Part shown: positions 9,192 through 18,452 of the stretch, piece after piece | Layout: each line of letters opens with the position of its first letter | Numbering within the stretch: position 1 is the stretch's first letter | NCBI RefSeq assembly: GCF_003963535.1 | Contig: NZ_CP034539.1 | Coordinates: 7,068,001-7,132,000, forward strand | Direction of reading: 5' to 3' | Source: Streptomyces cyaneochromogenes | Lineage (GTDB): Bacteria; Actinomycetota; Actinomycetes; Streptomycetales; Streptomycetaceae | Length of the DNA: 64,000 nucleotides | The notes under the pieces: generated by a model | What the model saw: the letters and a program-made list of their open reading frames with translations, nothing else | Database searches by the model: none | Told to the model about the DNA's origin: nothing | Program-made: the position numbers and the translations under genes

Positions 9192-9197
9192 TAGGAT
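9192..9197 (+). promoter_or_regulatory. candidate -10 element of the gatCAB operon
   Basis: TAGGAT fits the TANNNT -10 consensus and lies 40 bases upstream of the gatC ATG, leaving room for a leader with the AGAGGA ribosome-binding site. The -35 is not obvious. Confidence 0.35.
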
Positions 9198-9237
9198 TGG
9201 CCCCAAACCACACACACTCACCCCAGAGGATCGCTGC

Positions 9238-9534
9238 ATGCCTGGCATCACGCGCGAGGAGGTCGCCCACCTCGCCCGGCTGGCGCGTCTGGAGCTGAAG
9301 CCCGAAGAGCTCGAGCACTTCGCGGGACAGCTGGACGACATCATCGGCGCGGTCGCACGCGTCAGTGAGGTCGCCGACCAAGACGTGCCGCCGACCTCGC
9401 ACCCGCTCCCGCTGACGAACGTCATGCGCGCGGACGAGGTCCGTCCGTCGCTCACCCCCGAGCAGGCGCTCTCCGGCGCCCCGGCCCAGGAGCAGCAGCG
9501 TTTCAAGGTGCCGCAGATCCTGGGGGAGGACTAA
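9238..9534 (+). CDS. gatC: Asp-tRNA(Asn)/Glu-tRNA(Gln) amidotransferase subunit GatC
   Basis: The 98-aa GatC subunit stabilises and bridges GatA and GatB in the complex that converts misacylated Glu-tRNA(Gln) or Asp-tRNA(Asn) to the correct amide form. The conserved ITREEVAHLARLARL N-terminus, the NVMRADEVRPSL segment and the C-terminal FKVPQIL are present. The ATG at 9238 follows an AGAGGA ribosome-binding site. It is the first gene of the gatC-gatA-ORF-gatB operon, and gatA starts 5 bases after its stop. Confidence 0.96.
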   Translation: MPGITREEVAHLARLARLELKPEELEHFAGQLDDIIGAVARVSEVADQDVPPTSHPLPLTNVMRADEVRPSLTPEQALSGAPAQEQQRFKVPQILGED

Positions 9535-9539
9535 CCGCC

Positions 9540-11032
<1,493 letters not shown>

Positions 11033-11036
<4 letters not shown>

Positions 11037-11275
11037 GTAAGGCACTGTCCAAGGCCAAGGGCTTCAAGAAGTCCAAGTCCGGTCTGTACCTGTCCATGGC
11101 CACCACCGCGTTCGGTGCGGTCAACGTCGCCAAGCAGGCCAAGAAGGCCCGCCTGGAGAGCGACACGCTGCGGCTCGTCGACGCCGCGGTGTCCGCCGCC
11201 GCCATTGTCACCGGCCTCGCCATCCTCTACCGCGAGCTGAAGCGGCTGGGCGACGACGACGTCCTGCTGGGCTGA
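11033..11275 (+). CDS. small conserved membrane-associated protein inserted between gatA and gatB
   Basis: This 80-aa protein has a very basic N-terminus (MSKALSKAKGFKKSKSG) and one or two hydrophobic stretches (about 18-30 and 47-65). I recognise no domain. The GTG start overlaps the gatA stop by 4 bases and has GAGGAGG about 8 bases upstream, so it is translated with gatA. gatB begins 16 bases after its stop. From memory, streptomycetes keep a small gene at this spot. Whether it acts with the amidotransferase or is a passenger cannot be told from the sequence. Confidence 0.8.
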
Positions 11276-11290
11276 GAGGGAAGTTTCACC

Positions 11291-12805
11291 GTGACCACCA
11301 CGACCGACCTGGTGTCGTACGAGGACGCACTCGCGTCGTACGACCCCGTCATGGGCCTCGAGGTCCATGTCGAACTCGGCACCAAGACCAAGATGTTCTG
11401 CGGCTGTTCGACCGAGCTCGGTCAGGACGCCAACACGCAGACCTGCCCCGTCTGCCTCGGCCTGCCCGGCGCGCTCCCGGTCGTCAACGCGACCGGCGTC
11501 GAGTCGGCGATCAAGATCGGTCTCGCGCTGAACTGCGAGATCGCCGAGTGGTGCCGCTTCGCCCGGAAGAACTACTTCTATCCGGACATGCCGAAGAACT
11601 TCCAGACCTCCCAGTACGACGAGCCGATCGCCTTCAACGGCTACCTCGACGTCCAGCTGGAGGACGGTGAGACCTTCCGCGTGGAGATCGAGCGCGCCCA
11701 CATGGAGGAGGACACCGGCAAGTCGACGCACGTCGGCGGCGCGACGGGCCGTATCCACGGTGCCTCGCACTCGCTGCTCGACTACAACCGCGCCGGCATC
11801 CCGCTCATCGAGATCGTCACCAAGCCGGTCGAGGGCGCGGGCGTGCGTGCTCCCGAGGTGGCGAAGGCGTACGTCCGTGAGCTGCGCGAGCTCATCAAGG
11901 CGCTCGGCGTGTCGGAAGCCCGCATGGAGATGGGCCAGATGCGCTGCGACGTGAACCTGTCGCTGCGCCCGCACGGCACCGAGAAGTTCGGTACGCGCTC
12001 CGAGACGAAGAACGTGAACTCGCTGCGTTCCGTGGAGCGTGCGGCCCGCTTCGAGATCCAGCGGCACGCGGCCGTGCTGAGCAGCGGCGGGACGATCATT
12101 CAGGAGACCCGGCACTTCCACGAGGACACGGGGTCGACGACCTCGGGCCGCGTGAAGGAGGAGGCCGAGGACTACCGGTACTTCCCCGAGCCGGACCTGG
12201 TGCCGGTGGCCCCCTCGCGCGAGTGGGTCGAGGAGATCCGCGCCGCGCTCCCCGAGCTGCCGCTGGCCCGCCGTACCCGGCTCCTCGCGGAGTGGGGCAT
12301 CTCGGCCACCGACATGCAGGCGATCCTCAACGCCGGTGCGCTGGAGCCGATCGTCGCCACGATCGACGCCGGTGCCGACGCGGCCTCTGCCCGCAAGTGG
12401 TGGATGGGCGAACTGGCGCGCAGCGCCAACGAGTCGGGCAAGTCGCTGGACGAGCTGTCCATCACCCCGGCGCAGGTCGCCCGGGTCACCGAGCTGGTCT
12501 CGAAGGGTGACCTGAACGACAAGCTGGCCCGCCAGGTCATCGAGGGCGTTCTCGCGGGCGAGGGCACCCCGGACGAGGTCGTCGACAAGCGCGGTCTGAA
12601 GGTCGTCTCCGACGAGGGCGCCCTCACCACCGCCGTCGAGGAGGCCATCGCCGGCAACCCGGGCATCGCGGACAAGATCCGCGGCGGCAAGGTGGCCGCG
12701 GCCGGCGCCCTGGTCGGCGCGGTCATGAAGGCGACCCGTGGTCAGGCCGACGCCGCGCGCGTCAAGGAGCTGATCCTGGAGAAGCTGGGCGTCAGCGAGG
12801 GCTGA
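11291..12805 (+). CDS. gatB: Asp/Glu-tRNA amidotransferase subunit GatB
   Basis: The 504-aa GatB subunit binds misacylated tRNA, phosphorylates the side chain and transfers ammonia delivered from GatA. Visible features are the GLEVHVELGT motif, the zinc-site cysteines (FCGC and CPVC), the kinase core around RAGIPLIEI, and the C-terminal YqeY-like tRNA-binding domain (about 350-500). It is the last gene of the operon and is followed by a strong hairpin. Confidence 0.98.
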   Translation: MTTTTDLVSYEDALASYDPVMGLEVHVELGTKTKMFCGCSTELGQDANTQTCPVCLGLPGALPVVNATGVESAIKIGLALNCEIAEWCRFARKNYFYPDMPKNFQTSQYDEPIAFNGYLDVQLEDGETFRVEIERAHMEEDTGKSTHVGGATGRIHGASHSLLDYNRAGIPLIEIVTKPVEGAGVRAPEVAKAYVRELRELIKALGVSEARMEMGQMRCDVNLSLRPHGTEKFGTRSETKNVNSLRSVERAARFEIQRHAAVLSSGGTIIQETRHFHEDTGSTTSGRVKEEAEDYRYFPEPDLVPVAPSREWVEEIRAALPELPLARRTRLLAEWGISATDMQAILNAGALEPIVATIDAGADAASARKWWMGELARSANESGKSLDELSITPAQVARVTELVSKGDLNDKLARQVIEGVLAGEGTPDEVVDKRGLKVVSDEGALTTAVEEAIAGNPGIADKIRGGKVAAAGALVGAVMKATRGQADAARVKELILEKLGVSEG

Positions 12806-12824
12806 CACCTTGCGGTAGCGAACC

Positions 12825-12862
12825 CCGAGGGGGATGCGTCAACGGCGATGCATCCCCCTCGG
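12825..12862. terminator. bidirectional terminator between gatB and the methyltransferase gene
   Basis: A perfect 13-bp inverted repeat (CCGAGGGGGATGC at 12825-12837, with its complement at 12850-12862) and a 12-base loop lie between convergent genes. Confidence 0.8.
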
Positions 12863-12890
12863 CGCATTCTCGGACGCGACGGCCACAGGC

Positions 12891-13694
12891 TCAGATACGG
12901 CGTCCTACGAGCCGTACGAAGCCCAGTGCACGGCCCTCGTCCAGCCGCACCATCTCGCCGACCCGGCGGGCCATCGTGCGATGGAACTCCTCGGGGCTCT
13001 CCTCGGCGATCACGTCGCACCACAGCAGCCAGTCCCGCCAGCCGTCGTCCAGCCAGTCGGCCGCTTCGACCTCGACGGCGCCACTGCGTGTCCAGTGCCG
13101 TCGCCACCAGTCGGCGGAGTGGAAGCACCAGAAGTCCGGCTCCCACCACGGCTTGAGATGCTCCGGCGGCTCGATGCCGTCCGGTTCCTCCCGCAGCGCC
13201 GGTACGACGACGCCGATCCGCCCGCCCGGCTTCAACAGACGGGTGAGCGTGGGCAGATAGAGATCGTTCGTGCCGAAGTACTGGTACGCGTCGATGCTCA
13301 CGATCGTGTCGAAGCCGCCCTCGGCGAACGGCAGGTCGTGCGCCTCGGCGTGTACGGGCAGCACACGGTCGGCGAAGCCGGCCTCGGCGATGCGCCGTGC
13401 GTTGTCGTCGGGCTTGATCCACAGGTCGGCGGCGGTGACCTGGGCGTCGTACTCCCTGGCCAGGAAGACGGAGGTCATGGCCCGGCCGCAGCCCAGGTCG
13501 AGGACGCGTGCGCAGGGCCGCAGGGCGTCCAGGCCGAGGGCGGGGGCCAGCCACTCCAGCAGCCAGAGCGCGTTGGGGCCCATCTGGTTCTCGACGACCC
13601 AGCGGGGGTCGTAGTTGTTGCTGCGCGGGTAGCGGGCGTGGGTCAGCCGCTCGGCGAGGTCCTCATTCGAGGTCCTCGGGGTGATGTCCGGCAT
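12891..13694 (-). CDS. class I SAM-dependent methyltransferase
   Basis: This 267-aa Rossmann-fold methyltransferase has the SAM-binding motif I VLDLGCGRAM (about residues 63-72), an acidic end to strand 2 (TAADLW) and a motif IV-like segment DTIVSIDAYQYFG. LLKPGGRIGVVVP marks the following strand. Tryptophan-rich segments near residues 185-230 may form the substrate lid. The substrate is unknown. The gene is convergent with gatB and shares its terminator. Confidence 0.85.
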   Translation of the reverse strand: MPDITPRTSNEDLAERLTHARYPRSNNYDPRWVVENQMGPNALWLLEWLAPALGLDALRPCARVLDLGCGRAMTSVFLAREYDAQVTAADLWIKPDDNARRIAEAGFADRVLPVHAEAHDLPFAEGGFDTIVSIDAYQYFGTNDLYLPTLTRLLKPGGRIGVVVPALREEPDGIEPPEHLKPWWEPDFWCFHSADWWRRHWTRSGAVEVEAADWLDDGWRDWLLWCDVIAEESPEEFHRTMARRVGEMVRLDEGRALGFVRLVGRRI

Positions 13695-13868
13695 CGGTGA
13701 AGGGGCTCCTTGAGTCCTGGAAGGCGGAGAGGGATACGGAGGAGCTCGGCCGGACGCTCAAACAATGCACCTGCCCAGGTCGGCGGCGATGTGCCGCGGG
13801 AACGGCTGACCTCCGGAAGCTAGCAGCCCGCCCTTCGGACCCGCATCCGGTTTCCCAGCGCGACGCGC

Positions 13869-13874
13869 TACGCT
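13869..13874 (+). promoter_or_regulatory. -10 hexamer, probable leaderless promoter (119-aa membrane protein)
   Basis: TACGCT lies 8 bases before the ATG at 13883, and no Shine-Dalgarno sequence intervenes. Confidence 0.4.
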
Positions 13875-13882
13875 CGCCCGCC

Positions 13883-14242
13883 ATGAGTGGACGCGGTGAT
13901 TCCGAGATATCCGAGACGCGGGAGGAGCAGGAGGAGCGGTCCGAGACGCCGGAGGACGAGCGCGACGAAGACCTGGTGGACGCCGAGGATCCGGCGCAGG
14001 TGGCGCGGCGGGCCCGCTGGACGGCGGCCGGGACCGGGGTGCTCCTCGCCCTTGCGGGGCTTGCCGCCTCGGCCCTCCGTGCGACAGGTTCCGCCCCGGC
14101 CCTCGTGCCGGCCGCCTACGCCTTCGGTGCCGCCGTCTGCGCACTCGCCGCGTTCCTCGGCTCGCGGGGGCGCACCCGGCGGGCGCTGTGGCTGCTCGTC
14201 GCGGGAGTGATGGTGATGGCGATGGGCGACCAGTTCGACTGA
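13883..14242 (+). CDS. small membrane protein with acidic N-terminal tail
   Basis: This 119-aa protein begins with a highly acidic, probably disordered tail (about residues 1-40, rich in Glu and Asp). Three hydrophobic segments follow (about 48-66, 72-92 and 98-116), and it ends MGDQFD. I recognise no family. The ATG is chosen because the in-frame upstream codons look non-coding and a -10 hexamer lies just before it. Neighbours on both sides belong to other transcripts. Confidence 0.7.
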   Translation: MSGRGDSEISETREEQEERSETPEDERDEDLVDAEDPAQVARRARWTAAGTGVLLALAGLAASALRATGSAPALVPAAYAFGAAVCALAAFLGSRGRTRRALWLLVAGVMVMAMGDQFD

Positions 14243-14391
14243 GGTGAGAGGCGTCACGCGAGAACGACACAGTGACCGTTACTGTCCTGTGATCTGTCTC
14301 GCATTCCTGTGAATAAACCCACGAACGCGGCAAACGATCTCCGTCGCCTGCGAGAGTTTGCTTCACATCGCTCATGCGTTCTTTGCGGGCT

Positions 14392-14406
14392 GTTCACTTC
14401 ATGAAC
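14392..14406. promoter_or_regulatory. short palindrome upstream of the MMPL gene
   Basis: GTTCA and TGAAC arms separated by 5 bases lie about 50 bases before the MMPL start, a plausible operator. The rest of the 14243-14452 gap holds no recognisable gene. Confidence 0.25.
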
Positions 14407-14452
14407 GACTTATCCCGGTCAAAGATCCACAAATCGCCCCGGGAGCTCGTTC

Positions 14453-16699
14453 GTGGCAGCTCTTGCACGCTGGTGTGTCCAGCGCCGCCTCGTCGCCGTA
14501 CTGCTCTGGCTGCTCGCCTTCGGCGGGGTGAGCGCGGCCGCCGCCGTCACGGGTACCGCGTACTCGAACGACTACCACGTCCCGGGCACCGAGTCCGGCC
14601 GCGCCACCCAGCTCCTCGAGGACGGCTTCCCCGGCCTCGGCGGCGACAGTGACACCGTTGTCTGGCACACCACGTCCGGCAGCGTCCGCGCCGCCGACGT
14701 CGAGCAGACCATGACCGCCACCCTGGACGAGATCGCGGAGCTGCCGGGTGTCGCGGCCGTCGCCAGCCCGTACGGCAAGCAGGGCGCCGCCCAGATCAGC
14801 GAGGACGGAGACACGGCGTACGCCACCGTCACCTTCGACGACAGCGCCGAGAACCTCGACGAGGGCGAGGCACGGGCCGTCGTGAACGCGGCCAAGGCCG
14901 CCGAGGCCGACGGGCTCCAGGTGGAGCTGGGCGGCAGCGCCGTCGGGCTCACCGAGGCGCCGGGCGGGCACATCGCCGAGATCGTCGGGGTGGCCGTGGC
15001 GGCTGTCGTGCTGTTCCTGGCCTTCGGCTCGCTCGCCGCCTCGCTGCTGCCCATCGCCACCGCGCTGGTGAGTGTCGGCACCGCGTACGCCGGGATCGCG
15101 CTGCTCGGGCACGCCATGACCGTCGCCGACTTCGCGCCCATGCTCGGCATGCTCGTCGGGCTCGGCGTCGGCATCGACTACGCGCTGTTCATCGTCACCC
15201 GGCACCGGCGCGGACTCAAACGCGGGCTCTCCGTCCCCGAGGCGATCACGAACGCCGTGGCGACCACCGGACGTGCGGTGGTGTTCGCGGGCGCGACCGT
15301 GTGCATAGCCCTGCTCGGGATGCTCATCCTGCGGCTGAGCTTCCTCAATGGCGTCGCGATAGCCGCGTCGCTCACCGTGGTTCTGACGGTCGCCGCCTCC
15401 GTGACCCTGCTGCCCGCCCTGCTGTCCTTCATCGGCATGCGCGCCCTCAGCCGCCGCGAGCGGCGCCGGCTGACCGAACACGGCCCCGAGCCCGAGCTGC
15501 CGGCCGGGTTCGCCGCCCGCTGGTCGGCCTTCGTGGAGCGCCACCCCAAGGCGCTCGGCACGATCGCCCTGGCCGTCATCACGGTCCTCGCCCTGCCCAC
15601 CCTCGGCCTGCGCCTGGGCACCTCCGACCAGGGCAACAACCCGGAGACCTCCACCACCCGCCAGGCCTACGACCTCCTCGCCGACGGCTTCGGACCCGGC
15701 GTGAACGGCCCGCTCACCCTGGTCACCAACGTCGACGGCGGCGACGACAAGCTCGCCCTCGACAACCTCGACGCGACCCTGCGCGCCACCGAGGGCGTCG
15801 CGGCGGTGACCCCGGTGACGTACAACAGCGGCGGCGACACCGCGTACCTCACCGTCGTACCGGAGTCCTCCCCGCAGTCGCGGCAGACCAGCGACCTCGT
15901 CGACCGGCTGCGCTCCGAGGTCCTGCCCCGCGCCGAGACCGGCACCTCGCTCGATGTGCACGTCGGCGGCATGACGGCCGGCTACGACGACTTCGCCGAC
16001 GTCATCGTCGGCAAGCTGCCGCTGTTCGTCGGGGTCGTCATCGGCCTGGGCTGTCTGCTGCTCCTGCTCGCCTTCCGGTCCGTCGGCATCCCCCTGAAGG
16101 CCGCCGCGATGAACGTCGCCGCCGTCGCGGCCGCCTTCGGGGTCGTCGTCGCGATCTTCCAGTGGGGCTGGGGGAGCGAGCTGCTGGGCCTCGGCCGCGC
16201 GGGCCCGATCGAGCCCTTCCTCCCGGTCATCATGGTGTCCGTGCTGTTCGGCCTCTCCATGGACTACCAGGTCTTCCTGGTCAGCCGGATGTACGAGGAG
16301 TGGCTGGAGACCGGCGACAACCGGCGGGCCGTCAGGATCGGCCTCGCCGAGACGGGCCGGGTGATCAACTCCGCCGCGGTCATCATGATCTCGGTCTTCC
16401 TCGCCTTCGTCCTCAGCGGCGACCGCGTGATCGCCATGTTCGGCATCGCCCTCGCCGCCGCGGTGGCCCTGGACGCCTTCGTGCTCCGCACCCTCCTCGT
16501 CCCCGCCCTGATGCACATGCTCGGCGGCGCCAACTGGTGGCTTCCCCGCTGGCTCGACAAGCGCCTGCCCCGCATCAGCATCGAGCCGCCCGAGTCCCGT
16601 GCCGCCCATGAGAGGCTGGCCGCCGCGACGGACGCCGAGGTGGCGGACGTGCTGGCGGAGGAGGAGCGACAGCGGGATGTACGCGATATCGCTGGGTGA
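14453..16699 (+). CDS. MMPL-family (RND-type) membrane transporter
   Basis: The 748-aa protein has the two-fold MMPL architecture: N-terminal TM1, a periplasmic loop (about 35-165), TM2-6 with the GVGIDYALFIVTRHR motif (about 240), TM7, a second extracellular loop, and TM8-12 with SMDYQVFLVSRMYEEW. Actinobacterial MMPLs export lipids, glycolipids or other hydrophobic compounds, driven by protons. GGGAG lies about 7 bases before the GTG start. Its 3' end overlaps the following GNAT gene by 23 bases, so the two are co-transcribed. Confidence 0.92.
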   Translation: MAALARWCVQRRLVAVLLWLLAFGGVSAAAAVTGTAYSNDYHVPGTESGRATQLLEDGFPGLGGDSDTVVWHTTSGSVRAADVEQTMTATLDEIAELPGVAAVASPYGKQGAAQISEDGDTAYATVTFDDSAENLDEGEARAVVNAAKAAEADGLQVELGGSAVGLTEAPGGHIAEIVGVAVAAVVLFLAFGSLAASLLPIATALVSVGTAYAGIALLGHAMTVADFAPMLGMLVGLGVGIDYALFIVTRHRRGLKRGLSVPEAITNAVATTGRAVVFAGATVCIALLGMLILRLSFLNGVAIAASLTVVLTVAASVTLLPALLSFIGMRALSRRERRRLTEHGPEPELPAGFAARWSAFVERHPKALGTIALAVITVLALPTLGLRLGTSDQGNNPETSTTRQAYDLLADGFGPGVNGPLTLVTNVDGGDDKLALDNLDATLRATEGVAAVTPVTYNSGGDTAYLTVVPESSPQSRQTSDLVDRLRSEVLPRAETGTSLDVHVGGMTAGYDDFADVIVGKLPLFVGVVIGLGCLLLLLAFRSVGIPLKAAAMNVAAVAAAFGVVVAIFQWGWGSELLGLGRAGPIEPFLPVIMVSVLFGLSMDYQVFLVSRMYEEWLETGDNRRAVRIGLAETGRVINSAAVIMISVFLAFVLSGDRVIAMFGIALAAAVALDAFVLRTLLVPALMHMLGGANWWLPRWLDKRLPRISIEPPESRAAHERLAAATDAEVADVLAEEERQRDVRDIAG

Positions 16700-17252
16700 C
16701 GACGGAGCCGAACTGCGCCCCCTGGAGCCGTGGCACGCGGAGGAGTTCTTCGCGCACCTGGAGCGGGGGAGGGAGTTCATCAACCAGTACGTCCCGTTCG
16801 GCTCCAAGGCCGTCGACGTGGACTCCGCGCGCGAGACGCTCCAGCGGTACGCCGACATGCGCGCCGCCGACACCGGATCCCTGCACGGCCTGTGGCTGGA
16901 GGGAAAGCTGGTGGGCGGGGTGCTCTTCCTCAACTTCGACGCCGAGAACGCCAACTGCGAGGTCGGCTGCTGGCTGGAGCCCGCCGGCACCGGGCGCGGG
17001 CTCGTCACGCGCGCGATGCGCGTCCTCATCGACTTCGCGATCGAGGGGCGCGGCATCCACCGCGTCGAGTGGATCGCGGCCGCCGGGAACACGCCGAGCC
17101 TCAATGTCGCCCGGCGGCTCGGAATGACCCGCGAAGGAGTGCGCCGGGAGAGCTACCCCTATCGTGGGGTGCGGCACGACCTCGAGGTGTGGTCGATCCT
17201 GGCCCCCGACTGGCGTGAGGCACGCGCGCGTGCCGCTCACAAGGATCATTAA
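16677..17252 (+). CDS. GNAT-family N-acetyltransferase (RimJ/RimL type)
   Basis: This 191-aa GNAT enzyme is of the RimJ/RimL-like type that acetylates amino termini or small amines with acetyl-CoA. The beta4/acetyl-CoA region is seen in CEVGCWLEPAGTGRGLVTRA, and RVEWIAAAGNTPSLNVARRLGM is the typical C-terminal block. The start lies 23 bases inside the MMPL gene, with GAGGAG about 10 bases upstream, which points to coupled translation. The substrate is unknown. Confidence 0.85.
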   Translation: MYAISLGDDGAELRPLEPWHAEEFFAHLERGREFINQYVPFGSKAVDVDSARETLQRYADMRAADTGSLHGLWLEGKLVGGVLFLNFDAENANCEVGCWLEPAGTGRGLVTRAMRVLIDFAIEGRGIHRVEWIAAAGNTPSLNVARRLGMTREGVRRESYPYRGVRHDLEVWSILAPDWREARARAAHKDH

Positions 17253-17274
17253 GAAAGCTCTCAGACAGCGTCCG

Positions 17275-17280
17275 TACGGT
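17275..17280 (+). promoter_or_regulatory. -10 hexamer of a leaderless promoter (189-aa membrane protein)
   Basis: TACGGT lies 7 bases before the ATG at 17288. Confidence 0.45.
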
Positions 17281-17287
17281 GCGAGGC

Positions 17288-17857
17288 ATGGGAACGAAGA
17301 CAGTGGACGAGACCGGGGCCGACACGGGCACCGAGGCGAAGACCGACGAGGAGAAGGTGGACGTCACCAAGACGACCGACGCCACTGCCTCCGACGAGGT
17401 CACGGAGAACGACGAGGCCGGGGCCGGGGACGAGGTGACCGCCGAGGCCACGGAAGAGGGCCCCTCCGGCGTGGGCCAGGGCGCGGGCGCGATCGTCTCC
17501 GCGGCGCTCGGCCTCGTCTCCCTGACCGGCGGCTGGATCGGTACGGTCGCCGCCGCCCGCGAGACCCTCGTCGGCCAGCTGGAGACCGCTTCGAACGCGA
17601 GCGTCGCCAAGCAGATCAAGGAGGTCTACGGCGACGCCTGGCAGACCTCCGCCCTGTGGGCCGGCCTCTTCGCGCTCGCCGCGCTGATCGTCGGCGTCGT
17701 CGTGCTCGCCCGTCCGGCGTTCGGCGCGCCCGGCAAGCCGCAGGCCCCGTGGATCAAGTCGGTCGCCTGGGGCGGCGTCATGCTCGGCGTCATCGGCCTG
17801 CTGCTGGCCGTGCTCAAGTACACCGACGCGTTGCTCGGCCTGCCCTCGGCAGGCTGA
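17288..17857 (+). CDS. conserved membrane protein with acidic N-terminal region
   Basis: This 189-aa protein starts with about 60 residues rich in Thr, Asp and Glu (disordered), followed by three or four transmembrane helices (about 68-90, 120-142, 157-178). The middle loop carries a charged amphipathic segment. I recognise no known domain. The nearer of two possible ATGs is chosen because it lies 7 bases after the -10 hexamer. A hairpin follows at 17867. Confidence 0.7.
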   Translation: MGTKTVDETGADTGTEAKTDEEKVDVTKTTDATASDEVTENDEAGAGDEVTAEATEEGPSGVGQGAGAIVSAALGLVSLTGGWIGTVAAARETLVGQLETASNASVAKQIKEVYGDAWQTSALWAGLFALAALIVGVVVLARPAFGAPGKPQAPWIKSVAWGGVMLGVIGLLLAVLKYTDALLGLPSAG

Positions 17858-17866
17858 CTCACCGCA

Positions 17867-17888
17867 GGCCCTGAGGGGCCTCAGGGCC
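17867..17888 (+). terminator. hairpin terminator
   Basis: A perfect 9-bp stem (GGCCCTGAG with its complement) and 4-base loop lie 10 bases after the stop of the membrane-protein gene. Confidence 0.65.
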
Positions 17889-18066
17889 GCCGTAAGCACT
17901 TCGGACGGCGCTCTGAGGCCCCTTACGCGTGTCTAAGGCCCCGCCCACCGCCGAAGATGCGGAACTCTCCCGATGTGGCGGACCCCCCTGGGAGACGAAG
18001 GTTGAGGCATCGCTGAAAGCGACGCCGAGATCCGATCCTCACCAGGAAAAGCCAGGGGGACCTGCC

Positions 18067-18264
18067 ATGTACGAGTTTGAACTCCACCACCTCCGTGCCG
18101 CCGAACTGATCCGCCGGGCCGAGCAGGAGCGGCTGGCCCGCGAGGCCGCCCGCGTCCGCAGGGCGGCACGCCGCGAGGCGGCGGAACGCTCCGGTGAGGG
18201 GGTGAGAGAGAAGGAGGCGCATACCTCACGCCGTCGCAGGCACCAGCATCCGCATGCCGCGTGA
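18067..18264 (+). CDS. small basic helical protein
   Basis: This 65-aa protein is predicted to be one long charged helix. It has the repeated pattern RRAEQERLAREAARVRRAARREAAER and an Arg/His-rich tail. Small proteins starting MYEFELHHLRAAELIRRA recur in Streptomyces, but their role is unknown to me. AGGGGG about 8 bases before the ATG supports this start over an upstream in-frame start at 17929. Confidence 0.65.
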   Translation: MYEFELHHLRAAELIRRAEQERLAREAARVRRAARREAAERSGEGVREKEAHTSRRRRHQHPHAA

Positions 18265-18320
18265 AAACCGGGGAGACGAGAGTCGACGGTGGCTCCTGCG
18301 CGTCGGCCCGGGCACAGTCG

Positions 18321-18389
18321 GCCCGTCCGGGGTCTGAGGACGAGGCCCTGCCAGGGCCGAAGCGGGGGTCTGGGGGCGTCAGCCCCCAG
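18321..18389. repeat. dispersed Streptomyces intergenic repeat, copy 2
   Basis: This copy is nearly the same as the element at 3199-3268. It shares GCCCGTCCGG, GAGGACGAGGCC, AGGGCCGAAGCGGGGGTCTG and a closing CAGCCCCCAG. It lies between a small-protein gene and the LAL regulator. Its frame is open into the regulator, but it should not be read as coding. Confidence 0.7.
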
Positions 18390-18452
18390 CAGACGGCAGC
18401 ACCGACGCCGAGCCCGGCGAAAACCGTTGCCCTGCTTCCCGCACCGCGTGCG

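Noticed and set aside
14399..17104. A 901-codon open frame on the minus strand opposite the MMPL and GNAT genes
   Set aside because: It is antisense to a clear transporter gene. Its product is low-complexity (Gly, Asp, Val, Arg rich) with no domain, as expected of a high-GC shadow frame.
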